In this document: one piece after another, positions 8,022-17,178 of the stretch
Layout: every line of letters starts with the position of its first letter
How positions within the stretch are numbered: the stretch's first letter is position 1
Assembly (NCBI GenBank): GCA_963735445.1
Contig: CAVTLC010000045.1
Coordinates: 1-64,000 of the forward strand
DNA from: AP-15 sp963735445
GTDB lineage: Bacteria > Pseudomonadota > Alphaproteobacteria > ATCC43930 > CGMCC-115725
Length of the DNA: 64,000 bases
Direction: 5' to 3'
Position numbers and translations under genes: made by a program
Notes under the pieces: generated by a model
Seen by the model: only the letters and a program-made list of their open reading frames with translations
Databases searched by the model: none
Told to the model about the DNA's origin: nothing

Positions 8022-9359
8022 CTATTTCGCAGCAGGCTCGGTGGAATTTTCGACCGGCATCGCGATACGAGCCAGCATGGACTGGACCTCGTCCCGCTGT
8101 GTACGAATGTAGTTGTCATACAAACGCTCGACCCGGCGAAACGGTGTTCCGCGCACGCTTGCCATAGCATCGCGCCGTTCGTTGTGTCGGGCGAGGATCG
8201 CGTCGTACTCCTTCTCGAAATAGTGCAGATTAGCATCGAGGTTTACGAAGCGCTCGTCCGATAGCAGATCGACCGCGCGTTGGGTTTTGCTTATCAGGAA
8301 CGGATTTTGCAGCGAGAACAGCCGAAAGGTCGTGTCGTAGAGATCGTTAGGGTCGTGTACCGGCAGCGTCTTTAGGAGCGCGCCTTGCCGGGTCGGCAGC
8401 CAACGGAATTCGTGGAATGCGTCTCGTCGCGGTCCGTCCTGTAAAATCTTGCGGTAATCGTCGATATCTCCCTGGGTTATCAGTTCGGCAAGATTGACGA
8501 ATTCATTTGCGGGGATAGCGAGATTAAAGAACTGGCGGAATTTTACGGCTCGCACCGACAGGGGTGACCAGATGTTGGCCGCCGCGAACGCGTTGCGGAG
8601 GGTATGCATGCAGTTGTCGGCCCACACACTCCAATTGTAGTCGGCCTCGCCTTCGGCATATTCGCGGTTCTTATCGTTCAGGAAGGCGATTACCTGGTCC
8701 AACATGCCCTCGGTCACCGGCAGCCGGGCGCAAAACATCGATCGGGCGAATTGGAGCGCCAAGTCGGTGCCGATACCGTCTCTTTCGAGGAATTCTCGGA
8801 GATCGGTGTCTGAGTTGGCTCCTGGGTAACGGTGGAACGCGACCCCCTTGTAGACGCCGCGGGCGATCACATCCTGCTCTACCGCCTCGAACTGAGCACG
8901 GGTCAGGCGCTCGCCAGGTTTGAGATTGCCCTCGAAAAACAGTTCGTAGCTCGGCACCGCCACCCAATTGACACTCTTGAACCAGCGGCTGACGCTGATC
9001 CCGGCCCCGTGCTCGGGATCGTCCAGCTTGGTCGCCGCGACCCGGCAGCGCCGTAGTTGCGGGTAGGGAGCGTCATCGTCTTTACAAGCGCCCTTGAGAT
9101 ACATGACCGCGTGGCCGGCGATGCCGCCCTCGCCCGTCAATTTGGCGCGGAATTGGCTCGCGGCGCAGAGTTCGACGTAATACGGAAACAATCTCTCGTA
9201 AGCGACATCAGGGCGGCGCTCGATGATGATATGGCCCGGCTTCAACAAGAGCCGGGAGATAATACCGTCGTCACCGCAACCGCCCAGCACGGTGCTAAAC
9301 CCGACAATAGCGACGGCAAAGAGGCTGCGAACCACAATCCCGCTGAACAGGAGATGCAA
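8022..9359 (-). CDS. lipoprotein with DUF4105/Lnb-like domain
   Basis: A hydrophobic N-terminus runs into the lipobox VLGGC-GDD, so a lipid-anchored envelope protein is expected. The body has GHAVMYLKGAC early and NWSVWADNCMHTLRNAFAAA later. A GH(T/A) near the N-terminus plus YN...NC..R.R/L is the arrangement of the papain-like Lnb/DUF4105 periplasmic domain, where His and Cys are catalytic. This assignment is my inference from the pattern, not certain. The start is unclear. TTG 9359 is given; the frame is open up to 9512, and a strong GGAGG (9374-9378) is spaced 5 bases before an in-frame ATT at 9368. In-frame ATG 9512 would place the signal sequence too deep. Confidence 0.6.
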   Translation of the reverse strand: MHLLFSGIVVRSLFAVAIVGFSTVLGGCGDDGIISRLLLKPGHIIIERRPDVAYERLFPYYVELCAASQFRAKLTGEGGIAGHAVMYLKGACKDDDAPYPQLRRCRVAATKLDDPEHGAGISVSRWFKSVNWVAVPSYELFFEGNLKPGERLTRAQFEAVEQDVIARGVYKGVAFHRYPGANSDTDLREFLERDGIGTDLALQFARSMFCARLPVTEGMLDQVIAFLNDKNREYAEGEADYNWSVWADNCMHTLRNAFAAANIWSPLSVRAVKFRQFFNLAIPANEFVNLAELITQGDIDDYRKILQDGPRRDAFHEFRWLPTRQGALLKTLPVHDPNDLYDTTFRLFSLQNPFLISKTQRAVDLLSDERFVNLDANLHYFEKEYDAILARHNERRDAMASVRGTPFRRVERLYDNYIRTQRDEVQSMLARIAMPVENSTEPAAK

Positions 9360-9585
9360 CCGTTTAATATTTTCCTCCTCGCATTGGATCGTTGTAAGAA
9401 CGGATTTTATTGCTTTCGGACCCGCATAGCACCCAAACCTGGATGTTTTTGTAAATTGGCAGGCGCCCCACCAACCTGTACGCTCGCATCGCACGCTTAA
9501 CGGGGGCTGCACTTTTGGGTGATATTGCTGATCGCTGGTCCCGTATATTGGTGTGTTTATCTACCTGATCTGGCAAGGCCACGGA

Positions 9586-9900
9586 ATGGCAGAGCGACGC
9601 AACCAGCAGGCCGAGCAGGCTCGCGACGAGCTACGCAGGGTGGTCGGTTTCAGCGTGGCCGATGAACTCGACAAACTCGAACGGCTGAAGAATTCGAACA
9701 TGATCTCCAATGACGAATACACGCGGCTTCGCGCCCGCACGTACAGTAATCGCCGCCGGAGCTCGATCCGCGTCGCCGGATCGCCGCGTATCGACGATTG
9801 GGGGCACAGCCTTGGGATTGGAGGCTCAAGCCAACTACGACGAGTGCGTTCAATATCCAACCATTTGCAGCGGCCAAAGTACGGTCGTAGCCGAAACTAG
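9586..9900 (+). CDS. SHOCT-domain small protein
   Basis: About 104 residues from ATG 9586 (an upstream in-frame GTG at 9553 is less likely). The central segment ADELDKLERLKNSNMISNDE followed by YTRLRAR is a clear SHOCT module: (E)LxxLxxLxxxGxIxxxEFxxxKxKLL. SHOCT is a short helical hairpin often found at the C-termini of envelope-associated proteins. Here it sits in the middle, followed by an Arg/Ser-rich tail of unsure reality; a frame change after the SHOCT module is possible, since an alternative frame (QANYDECVQYPTIC) also looks protein-like. It is close upstream of a glycine-zipper lipoprotein. Confidence 0.55.
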   Translation: MAERRNQQAEQARDELRRVVGFSVADELDKLERLKNSNMISNDEYTRLRARTYSNRRRSSIRVAGSPRIDDWGHSLGIGGSSQLRRVRSISNHLQRPKYGRSRN

Positions 9901-9959
9901 ACACAGGTCATGGTTGGGACACGGCGTGCCACTATTCAATCTGTGCGAGGGGTAACGCT

Positions 9960-10388
9960 ATGATGAAATCGTATGTTTTTGTCGCGTTGGCGGCAGTGAT
10001 GGTGTTAAGTGCCTGCGCGCAGACGCCCATGGGTTCCACCGTTCCGGTGATGCCGGGCCCGAACACATCGCTCGCAAGTTTCCAAAACGATCAAGCAACA
10101 TGCCGACAGTTCGCCCAGCAGGCCGTGGCGGACCAAGTGCAGGGGGCTAACCTTCGTGGGCTCGGTACGGCGGCGCTGACGACGGCGCTCGGTGCAGGGT
10201 TGGGCGGGGCGATTGGCGGCGGCCGGGGTGCAGGCATTGGCGCGGCCAGCGGCGCGATCGCCGGCACAGGGATAGGAGCAGCCAGATCCTCCAACACCCA
10301 GATGTCGATCCAAGCCCAGTTCGACAACGCCTTTGCTGCGTGCATGTTTAGTCTCGGGAATACGGTGCCCGGGATGGGCCTTCGATGA
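9960..10388 (+). CDS. glycine-zipper outer-membrane lipoprotein
   Basis: 142 residues. A type II signal peptide (MMKSYVFVALAAVMVLSAC) places the lipidated Cys at 19. The mature part has a 35-residue run of glycine-zipper repeats (ALGAGLGGAIGGGRGAGIGA) and two further Cys. It resembles 17 kDa-antigen/YMGG-type proteins of the outer membrane, small envelope proteins of structural or stress function. AGGGG lies 6 bases upstream of the start. Downstream of the SHOCT protein, with 59 bases between. The exact function is unknown. Confidence 0.8.
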   Translation: MMKSYVFVALAAVMVLSACAQTPMGSTVPVMPGPNTSLASFQNDQATCRQFAQQAVADQVQGANLRGLGTAALTTALGAGLGGAIGGGRGAGIGAASGAIAGTGIGAARSSNTQMSIQAQFDNAFAACMFSLGNTVPGMGLR

Positions 10389-10622
10389 CCGCCGCCGTGC
10401 TTCCCGAGGCTAGGGCCGCGCTGACGATCGGCCGCGATGGTTCTGCTCGTTGAGAATCCGGACATGATCTCCGGCTGAGGCGCGCGCCGGATGATTGGGA
10501 CGCTGAGTATAGTTTTGGGACTATCGGTCCGAGACTACCGGTACAACATCGTTTAAAATAAACGTGCACCTTGAGCTGCTGTGACCTTTCTGTTGTCATT
10601 TTTATTTGATCGCATTGATCGT

Positions 10623-11705
10623 ATGGGGCAACCCCCGCTGAGGAACGGAGTGCCGACGGTGCCCGCAACGAGATCTTCGACCAGCGACAGTCGAGCGCCA
10701 CAGCTGATCGACCTGGCCTTGCAGGGCGGCGGGTCGCATGGCGCATTCACCTGGGGCGTGCTGGACCGATTACTCGAGGAGTGCTGGCTCCGGATTGAGG
10801 CCATTTCCGGTACCTCGGCCGGCGCTATGAATGCTGCTGTGATGGCCCATGGCCACGCTAAGGGCGGCAGCGAGGGCGGGCGCGCGGCGCTGGAAGTATT
10901 CTGGCACAGCGTTTCCAGGGCCGCCTTGTTCGGCCCGTTGCGGCGCAGCCCGCTCGACATCCTGCTCGGCCGCTGGACGCTCGATTACTCGCCTGCATAT
11001 CTCGCGCTCGACCTCATGGCGTGCGTCTTCTCGCCGTACGATCTCAGCTTCGGCGGGCCGAACCCGCTGACGCAGGTTTTGTCCGACACCGTCGATTTTG
11101 CGCGCCTCGCCATCGCGCTGATCAAGCTTTTCATCACCGCGACGAATGTCCGAACCGGACGGCTGCGCGTGTTCCGCAACGCAGAACTGTCGCCCGACGT
11201 GCTGCTCGCCTCGGCGTGCATACCGACCATGTTTCAGGCTGTGGAAATCGAGGGTGACTCCAATTGGGATGGCGGCTATTCCGGTAATCCGACCATGACG
11301 CCGCTGGTGCAGGAATGCGTGTCGGACGACACGATTCTGGTCGCGATCAATCCAGTAGAGCGCCCGAGCATCCCGCGTTCGGCCCGCGACATCCTGAACC
11401 GGTTGAACGAGGTGTCGTCCAACGCGGCACTGCTGAAGGAGCTGCGCATGATGGCGCTGCTGCGGCAGGTCGCCGACGCTCGCAACAACGAGGTTGCACA
11501 CTGGGCGCGCCTGCGCGTCCACCTGATCCAGAGCGAGATCATGGTCGATCTCGGCTCCTCGTCGAAGCTGAACGCCGAATGGGCGTTCCTCTGCATGCTG
11601 CGCGACGAGGGGCGGCGCGCGGCGGACGCCTTCCTGTCGGCGCATCGGGAGGATCTGGGGCGGCGCTCCACACTTGACATCGATCGCCTCCTGGAAGGCG
11701 TTTGA
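10623..11705 (+). CDS. patatin-like phospholipase/acylhydrolase
   Basis: 360 residues from ATG 10623. The patatin signature is complete: oxyanion loop GGGSHG (residues 35-40), nucleophile Ser65 in GTSAG, and the catalytic-dyad Asp in NWDGGYSGNP. Bacterial members hydrolyse acyl esters of phospholipids, either for lipid turnover or as effectors. There is no signal peptide, so cytoplasmic or membrane-peripheral. The stop is followed after about 130 bases by the left end of an insertion sequence. The frame is open from 10581, but the internal ATG fits family length better. Confidence 0.88.
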   Translation: MGQPPLRNGVPTVPATRSSTSDSRAPQLIDLALQGGGSHGAFTWGVLDRLLEECWLRIEAISGTSAGAMNAAVMAHGHAKGGSEGGRAALEVFWHSVSRAALFGPLRRSPLDILLGRWTLDYSPAYLALDLMACVFSPYDLSFGGPNPLTQVLSDTVDFARLAIALIKLFITATNVRTGRLRVFRNAELSPDVLLASACIPTMFQAVEIEGDSNWDGGYSGNPTMTPLVQECVSDDTILVAINPVERPSIPRSARDILNRLNEVSSNAALLKELRMMALLRQVADARNNEVAHWARLRVHLIQSEIMVDLGSSSKLNAEWAFLCMLRDEGRRAADAFLSAHREDLGRRSTLDIDRLLEGV

Positions 11706-11843
11706 CGCGACGAATCTCGCTTTAATTATCCCATTTTCGTCCCTGACTTTTTGATCCGGCTGGATTCTCTCAAAAATCCTCCAGACCGTGCGAAAACACC
11801 CTTCGACGGGCAGTTGGAGCGTTGCTCAGACTGACTTTTCGCC

Positions 11844-11858
11844 GCGCAATAGGCGGGT
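11844..11858 (+). repeat. left terminal inverted repeat of IS copy A
   Basis: GCGCAATAGGCGGGT. It pairs with 13497-13511 (14 of 15 positions); matches continue weakly on both sides. Confidence 0.65.
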
Positions 11859-11936
11859 ATTTCGATCATCGTCGTGAATTCGGTTTGCAGTGGATTCGGC
11901 CAGAATTTGCGCTCTGCACCGGTTGGCCTGCGATAG

Positions 11937-13361
11937 TTACAGGGCGGCCATCATCTTCGAGATGCCTACAAGCTTCACCGCCCGTGTCAGATTGTATGCC
12001 AGGGCCGTGAGACTGAACTCGGCCCGCACGTTCTCCAGGCGCCGCATCAGGAAGTAACCTTGGTTCATCCATTGCTTGATGCTGCCGAACGGGTGCTCGA
12101 CGGTCTCGCGCCGCACCTGGAGTATCTCGGGCCGCGCCGCCAAACGTTCGGCCATGCGGTCGAGCACCGCCTCGTCGGCCCAACGGCTGATCCGTCGATG
12201 GGTGTTCGGGGTGCAACGCGGTTTGAGCGGGCAGGTCCGACAGGCACCGGGGTTGCAGTAATTGACCACGGCGTGCCCCTTGACCTCCCAGTGGTAGCGG
12301 GGCTCGAGACGCTGTCCGCCAGGGCAAAGATAGGTGTCGCTGCCCGAGTCGTAGAGAAACTCTTCTTTGCGGAACAACCCATTGCTGACCGCCGAGCCGC
12401 GCTGTGGGCGAGCAACATAGGCGTCGATACCGGCCTTCTCACAGGCCTGGATATCCTCGCCTTTGTAATAGCCCTTGTCGGCGACGGCATCGATCCGCGC
12501 CACGCCCAGCACTTCCTTAGCGGCGCCGGCGGTCTGCGCCAAAAGCCCAAGATCGCTGCCGGCGTTGGTCACCTCCTGCGCGACGATCAGCTTGTGCTTG
12601 GCGTCCACTGCGACCTGCGCGTTATAGCCCACGCCGACTTTCGGGTACGAAGCCATCGCCCGACTGTCTGGATCGGTCAGTGAAATCTGGCTCTCCCCGG
12701 TACGTTCGAGTTCCTGTGACAGCTCGGCATATCGACCACGGCGCTGTTTCAGAATGGCGATCTTCTCGGCCAAATTCTTCGCAGGGGTGCTGTTCACCGC
12801 ACCGTCCTCACCATCGGCCTGATCGAGGCGGACCAAATAGTCGTCAAGCCGCTCATCCGCCCATTGGATCAGCCTTTTGAACTTCTCGCGGGTGAAGTTG
12901 CGATCGGTGCTGTTGACCGCCTTCAGCCGGGTGCCGTCGACCGCGACCAGCTCGCAGCCAAAGAGATCGAGTTTGCGGCACAGCAGCACAAATTGGCGGA
13001 ACACCGCTTTGAAGGCATTGCGGTTGTCCTTGCGGAAATCGGCGATGGTCTTGAAGTCGGGCCGCAACCCGCACAACAGCCAGATCACCTCGAGATTGCG
13101 GCGGGCTTCGATCTCCAGTCGACGGCTGGAGCGCACCCAATTGATGTAGCCGTAAATGTAGAGCTTGAGCAGATCAGCCGGATCGTAGGCTGGACGACCG
13201 GTATCTTTCGGTGCTACCCGTGCAAAGCCTGCCTCATTGAGGTCCAGATCCTCGACAAATGCGTCGATGAAGCGGACTGGATTGTCGCGATCGACATAAT
13301 CATCAACCCGCGCCGGCAGTAGCTGGGCCTGGTTGCGTTCACAGCCTTCGATATGGTGCAT
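11937..13361 (-). CDS. IS1182-family transposase
   Basis: 474 residues, full length for the family. The N-terminal DUF772-like domain (PVRFIDAFVEDLDL, GRPAYDPADLLKLYIYGYIN, RSSRRLEIEARRN) is followed by the DDE catalytic part: first Asp in ELVAVDGTRLKAV, second Asp in RIDAVADKGYYKGEDI, the Cys-rich insertion CNPGACRTCPLKPRC, and the Glu in RRETVEHPFGSIKQWM. All acidic residues are present and no frame is broken, so this copy may be active. The ATG lies 136 bases inside the right-hand inverted repeat. Mutually homologous to the fragment at 985-1390. Confidence 0.93.
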   Translation of the reverse strand: MHHIEGCERNQAQLLPARVDDYVDRDNPVRFIDAFVEDLDLNEAGFARVAPKDTGRPAYDPADLLKLYIYGYINWVRSSRRLEIEARRNLEVIWLLCGLRPDFKTIADFRKDNRNAFKAVFRQFVLLCRKLDLFGCELVAVDGTRLKAVNSTDRNFTREKFKRLIQWADERLDDYLVRLDQADGEDGAVNSTPAKNLAEKIAILKQRRGRYAELSQELERTGESQISLTDPDSRAMASYPKVGVGYNAQVAVDAKHKLIVAQEVTNAGSDLGLLAQTAGAAKEVLGVARIDAVADKGYYKGEDIQACEKAGIDAYVARPQRGSAVSNGLFRKEEFLYDSGSDTYLCPGGQRLEPRYHWEVKGHAVVNYCNPGACRTCPLKPRCTPNTHRRISRWADEAVLDRMAERLAARPEILQVRRETVEHPFGSIKQWMNQGYFLMRRLENVRAEFSLTALAYNLTRAVKLVGISKMMAAL

Positions 13362-13496
13362 GCCCGATTCTAGCGAACCAATTCGCCAAAAGGAATCCGC
13401 GCCCGCCCGGAAATTCGCGTTTTCACACAGTCTGCCTCCTTTTTGAGAGCAATTCCGCGATTCCGATGTACCGAAATTGTTAAATTTCGGACAAGC

Positions 13497-13511
13497 ACCC
13501 GCCTATCGCGC
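13497..13511 (-). repeat. right terminal inverted repeat of IS copy A
   Basis: Reverse complement GCGCGATAGGCGGGT, one mismatch to the left-end copy at 11844-11858. Confidence 0.65.
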
Positions 13512-13559
13512 CGACGGCAAGGCAAAACGGCCCGCCACAGCACTGCGGCGATAGTAATA

Positions 13560-13900
13560 TCAGTGCCACCCGCATCGGGGGGGGCACGCAGCGCCGTTTC
13601 CGATCTGTTCGGAGTGGGTGGGCGCCCCGTCGTGTCTTCATTCCCCCTCCGTAGGCGGGGGCGCGCAGCATCGCTAGGCCCGTCTCGGTGAAGAACAGCC
13701 GTGGCAGGTGTTCTTCGGTATCGAGCCGCATGAGGCCACGCTCCACCAGCCCTTTGGCAGTTGGCGAAAGTTTCGGCTTGCCCCGCCTCCGGACCGCCCC
13801 GCCAGGTCTTCAGCTGAAATCCATCGGCCGCGGTCGGAAGCGTTGAGACAGCGGATGGAGTCTCGCTCGCTGGACGTGAAGGTCGCGATCCCCTCACTCT
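13560..13900 (-). pseudogene. small winged-helix-like gene, decayed
   Basis: On the minus strand one frame gives SSERDSIRCLNASDRGRWIS and another gives (L)VERGLMRLDTEEHLPRLFFT-ETGLAMLR. Together they read like a conserved small winged-helix protein (Ser-rich start, W.SAE.LAGRSGGG..R.L..LVERGL..LDTE..PRLFFTE.GLA.LR). A frame change separates the halves and the end is lost. It lies wedged between two insertion sequences. Function of the family not known to me; low certainty. Confidence 0.4.
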
Positions 13901-14006
13901 CATCTTATTCCTCATGCTTGGCAGGCAAGCACGCCCGGCCGCCTACATCCGAGGAGATGCGGCCTTCACACCACGACGGGCTTCGCTTGAACGTCCGCAG
14001 TGGGTG

Positions 14007-14024
14007 GATTGTGTTGAAAAACTC
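14007..14024 (+). repeat. left terminal inverted repeat of IS copy B
   Basis: GATTGTGTTGAAAAACTC, an exact 18-base inverted match to 15525-15542. Confidence 0.9.
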
Positions 14025-14091
14025 GGCGGCAGGCGCCTGACGGAGGTGGCACTGGCCCTGAGTGGGCGGGCGGGCGATCGGTGTTGCTCCC

Positions 14092-15465
14092 TCAGGTGAT
14101 GGGGATCATCTGTGGTTCGGGGATGAGCTTGGCCAGTTTGCGGAGGTTCTGGGCGATTGCCGCGAGGTGAAATTCGTCGCGGGCGCCGCAAGGCCCGCGC
14201 AGCCTTAACCGGTCAAGCTTTAGGATGCGTTTGAGATGGGCGAACAGCATCTCGACCTTTTTCCGCTGATAGCGCGAGGTCTGGTAGGCCTCGGTCTTGG
14301 CGATCTCGCGGGCCAGGTCACGTGCGCCTTCGTAGATTGAGCGCGGCACCTTTCGTGCCGGCGCGTTCGCGCAGCAGCGCGGCTTGAGCGGGCATGGCTC
14401 GCAGTCATGCTTACTGGCGCGGTAGCGCAGCGAGTTGTCCTTCATCACGCCAATCCGCGGCACAGTGAACTGCCGGCGGTAGCGCCGAAGGGTCTTTCCG
14501 GCTGGACAGCGGTAGGTGTCACTGGCGTGGTCGTAGACAAAGTCGTCGCGCGAGAAGGTATCGTCGGTGCGCTTGGACTTGTCGAACACCGGGATGTGCG
14601 GCTCGATCCCGCGGTCATTCACCAGCCAGTTCAGCATCTCGGCCGAACCGTAGCCGGTATCGGCGATCAACCGTTCCGGCCACAGGTCGAAGCGGTCGTG
14701 AGTTCGCTCGATCATGGTCTTGGCGGCGGTCACCTCGGCTTGACGCACTGCCGTCGAGGCCTCCACGTCGACAATAACCGCATGCTCCACATCGATGAGA
14801 TAATTGGTGCAATAAGCGTAGACTGCCGGGCCGCCCCAGGAGGCGGTCCAGCGCGCTGCCGGATCGACGGGCGAGATGAACTTCGGCGCGACGGGCGTGG
14901 CGCCGCCGAAAGCCGCATCGTCGAGGGCAGCGAAGTACTCCGCGACCGCCCGGTTGGCCTCGGGGTCGAGCTGATCAGGCGTATTGACCCCGCGCTGGCG
15001 ATGAGCGTCCGCCACGATCAGGCTGGCATCGACGGCGAAGCCATCGCCGCCGACCAGACCTTCGATCATGCACCGCCGCACCACCGTCTCGAACAGCTCG
15101 CGCAACAGATCAGCGTCGCGGAACCGGCCGTGGCGCGTCTTGGAGAAAGTCGAATGGTCTGGCACGGCGCCGTCGAGGCCGAGGCGACAGAACCAGCGGT
15201 AGGCGAGGTTCAAATGGACCTCTTCGCACAGCCGCCGTTCCGAGCGAATGCCGAAGCAGTAGCCCACGATCAGCATTCGGATCAGCAGCTCAGGATCGAT
15301 CGAAGGGCGTCCCGTCTCGCTGTAAAATGGCGCCAGGTACACCCGAACGCCGTCGAGTTCGACGAAGCGGTCGATCGCCCGCAGTAGATGCGTCTCGGGC
15401 ACGTGACGTTCGAGCGAGAACTCATAGAACAAGGCATTCTGTTGGACTTGCCGATCCCCCATCAT
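14092..15465 (-). CDS. IS1182/IS5-like DDE transposase
   Basis: 457 residues: N-terminal DUF772 domain (GRPSIDPELLIRMLIVGYCF-GIRSERRLCEEV, PDHSTFSKTR), first Asp in GDGFAVDASLIVADA, second in RLIADTGYGSAEML, Cys-rich insert CEPCPLKPRCC and final Glu in RKKVEMLFAHLKRIL. Complete and apparently functional. The start lies about 60 bases inside the right repeat and the stop 68 bases from the left repeat. It shares family architecture with copy A but little sequence identity. Confidence 0.93.
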   Translation of the reverse strand: MMGDRQVQQNALFYEFSLERHVPETHLLRAIDRFVELDGVRVYLAPFYSETGRPSIDPELLIRMLIVGYCFGIRSERRLCEEVHLNLAYRWFCRLGLDGAVPDHSTFSKTRHGRFRDADLLRELFETVVRRCMIEGLVGGDGFAVDASLIVADAHRQRGVNTPDQLDPEANRAVAEYFAALDDAAFGGATPVAPKFISPVDPAARWTASWGGPAVYAYCTNYLIDVEHAVIVDVEASTAVRQAEVTAAKTMIERTHDRFDLWPERLIADTGYGSAEMLNWLVNDRGIEPHIPVFDKSKRTDDTFSRDDFVYDHASDTYRCPAGKTLRRYRRQFTVPRIGVMKDNSLRYRASKHDCEPCPLKPRCCANAPARKVPRSIYEGARDLAREIAKTEAYQTSRYQRKKVEMLFAHLKRILKLDRLRLRGPCGARDEFHLAAIAQNLRKLAKLIPEPQMIPIT

Positions 15466-15524
15466 CGACTGCCCCCCGGCTATCGCGACTTGAGAAAGTC
15501 CTACATTATACCACGATACTCAAA

Positions 15525-15542
15525 GAGTTTTTCAACACAATC
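15525..15542 (-). repeat. right terminal inverted repeat of IS copy B
   Basis: Exact inverted copy of 14007-14024. Confidence 0.9.
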
Positions 15543-15716
15543 GGTGGCTAGCGTGATTCTATCAGCCCGCCTCCGCTGCTGGCTAATCTACGAGAGTGCG
15601 GCTCGTGAGCCCTTGGCCTAGAGGGATGGCGAGCTAAGTTGGCGAGCCCGAGGATGCGCCAATTTGCTCAAGCACCCTGCCTCCGATATCTCCACACGCC
15701 AAACTTCGAGGTCTGC

Positions 15717-17144
15717 ATGCCGTCATTTGCATTGTCCAACGAGACTCCCTCAGGCGACCACCTCGGCTGCCTCTGCCACCGGCCGGAGTTCCAGTCTCTT
15801 TCGAGGCGGATCGGCGCCGAGCTATCGCGGCGCAGCCTGGTCGCCGGCATGGCCGCGGCAATCTCGTCGCTTGGCCTGCTTAGGCCCGCCGCGGCCCAGA
15901 CGCCCGCGCCAGGCAATCCATCCCCGGCCACCCTTTTTACCAATCTGCGGTTATTCGACGGCAAGTCCAGCGCGCTGCGCGAAGCGGTCCGCGTGCTCGT
16001 CGACGGTAACCGGATCAAAGCGGTAGCGGAAGGCAACCCGCCCCCACCTGATGGCGTGCGAGTGATCGATTGCGGGGGCAGGGTTCTGATGCCGGGCCTA
16101 ATCGACGCGCATTGGCATTCGATCTTTGCGGCGCTTCCGCTCCCGACACTCATGGCCGCCGATGTCGGCTACATCTATCTCGCCGCGAGCGCCGAGGCGG
16201 AGCGCACGCTGATGCGCGGCTTTACGACGGTTCGTGACCTGGGCGGCCCTGCCTTTGCGTTGAAGCAGGCGATCGACGCGGGTTTTGTTTCGGGCCCGCG
16301 CATTTATCCTTCGGGCGCCATGGTAACCGCGACCGGCGGTCACGGCGATCTGCGCCCGCTGTCGGACGTGCCGAGTATCGGCGGTACCCTCAGTCGGATC
16401 GAGCAGACCGGCGGGAGCATCATCGCCGACGGGCCGAATGCGGTGCGGCGGCGGGTTCGGGAGCAGCTGTTGCAGGGAGCCTCGCAGATCAAGCTGGTGG
16501 GTAGCGGCGGCGTCTCCTCGCCTCGCAGCCCGCTGGAGGCGTTCACCTATAGCGAACCCGAGTTGCGTGCGGCGGTCGAAGCCACCAGAGATTGGGCCAC
16601 CTACGTCACGGTGCACGCTTATCCGCCAGGTCCGATCCAGCGGGCGATTGCCGCCGGGGCCGGGTGCGTCGAGCACGGTCACCTGATGGACGAAGCGACC
16701 GCCAGGCTCATGGCGGACAAAGGTGTGTGGTTGAGCATTCAACCGTTTGTCGGGGACGACAACTCGATTTGTTTGACCGGCCAGAGCCGAATTGACCAGC
16801 TTCAGGTCATTGACGGCACGGATCGGGCATATAGGCTCGCAAAAGCTCACGGAATCAAAACGGCATTCGGCTCGGACTTACTGTTCTCCGCGGAGCTGAC
16901 ACCGCGTCAGGGCGTGAACACAATCGGTCTCGAAGCTCCCGTTTTCGGGAGCGCGGGCGGAAGGTCTGGAATGGGCGCGTCTCGCTCATTCCCGTGCGTC
17001 CCGGGAGCCGACCCCATCAACCTGACGTACTTCTGTGTGGACGTAGATCTGTTGCAAGATCAGGCAAACTTCTTTTTCTATGTAAAGCACAATTTGAACT
17101 ATCTCAACCATCCGGGCTTGGTCGAGCCGATTGCGATCGGGTAA
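15717..17144 (+). pseudogene. secreted metal-dependent amidohydrolase, C-terminally truncated
   Basis: The N-terminus has a twin-arginine-like signal (SRRSLVAGMAAAISSLGL) ending at AAAQ. Family motifs of imidazolonepropionase/prolidase-like amidohydrolases follow: GGRVLMPGLIDAHWH (HxH metal ligands), GFTTVRDLGG, a TVHAY histidine, GCVEHGHLMDE and FGSDLLF with the last metal Asp. Homologues then continue about 75 residues to a GxLADLLLVDGNP...VxMKDG strand. Here, after TPRQG the frame runs into unrelated sequence (VNTIGLEAPVFG...) and stops at 17144. The catalytic residues survive but the closing beta sandwich is missing, so folding is doubtful. ATG 15717 is chosen because upstream codons precede no signal sequence. 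Confidence 0.75.
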
Positions 17145-17178
17145 ATCACACAAAGCCCACAAGAAATTCGGAGGAAAC

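Larger units (their letters stand above)
11835..13520 (-). mobile_element. insertion sequence of IS1182 type (copy A)
   Basis: One full transposase gene bounded by imperfect terminal inverted repeats whose core is GCGCxATAGGCGGGT (11844-11858 and, reverse-complemented, 13497-13511). The ends given are approximate because the match fades outward. No clear target duplication was found. It lies between the patatin gene and a decayed HTH gene, about 0.5 kb from a second, unrelated-sequence IS. Confidence 0.75.
14008..15542 (-). mobile_element. insertion sequence with DDE transposase (copy B)
   Basis: An element of about 1.53 kb bounded by a perfect 18-base inverted repeat and carrying one intact transposase. 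GGTGG occurs immediately outside both ends (14003-14007 and 15543-15547) and may be a 5-base target duplication, although the left copy overlaps the first G of the repeat, so the exact boundary is uncertain by one base. The perfect ends and intact gene indicate a recent arrival compared with the debris around it. Confidence 0.85.

Noticed and set aside
10770..11645. Minus-strand frame of 291 codons inside the patatin gene
   Set aside because: Shadow; the plus strand shows complete patatin motifs.
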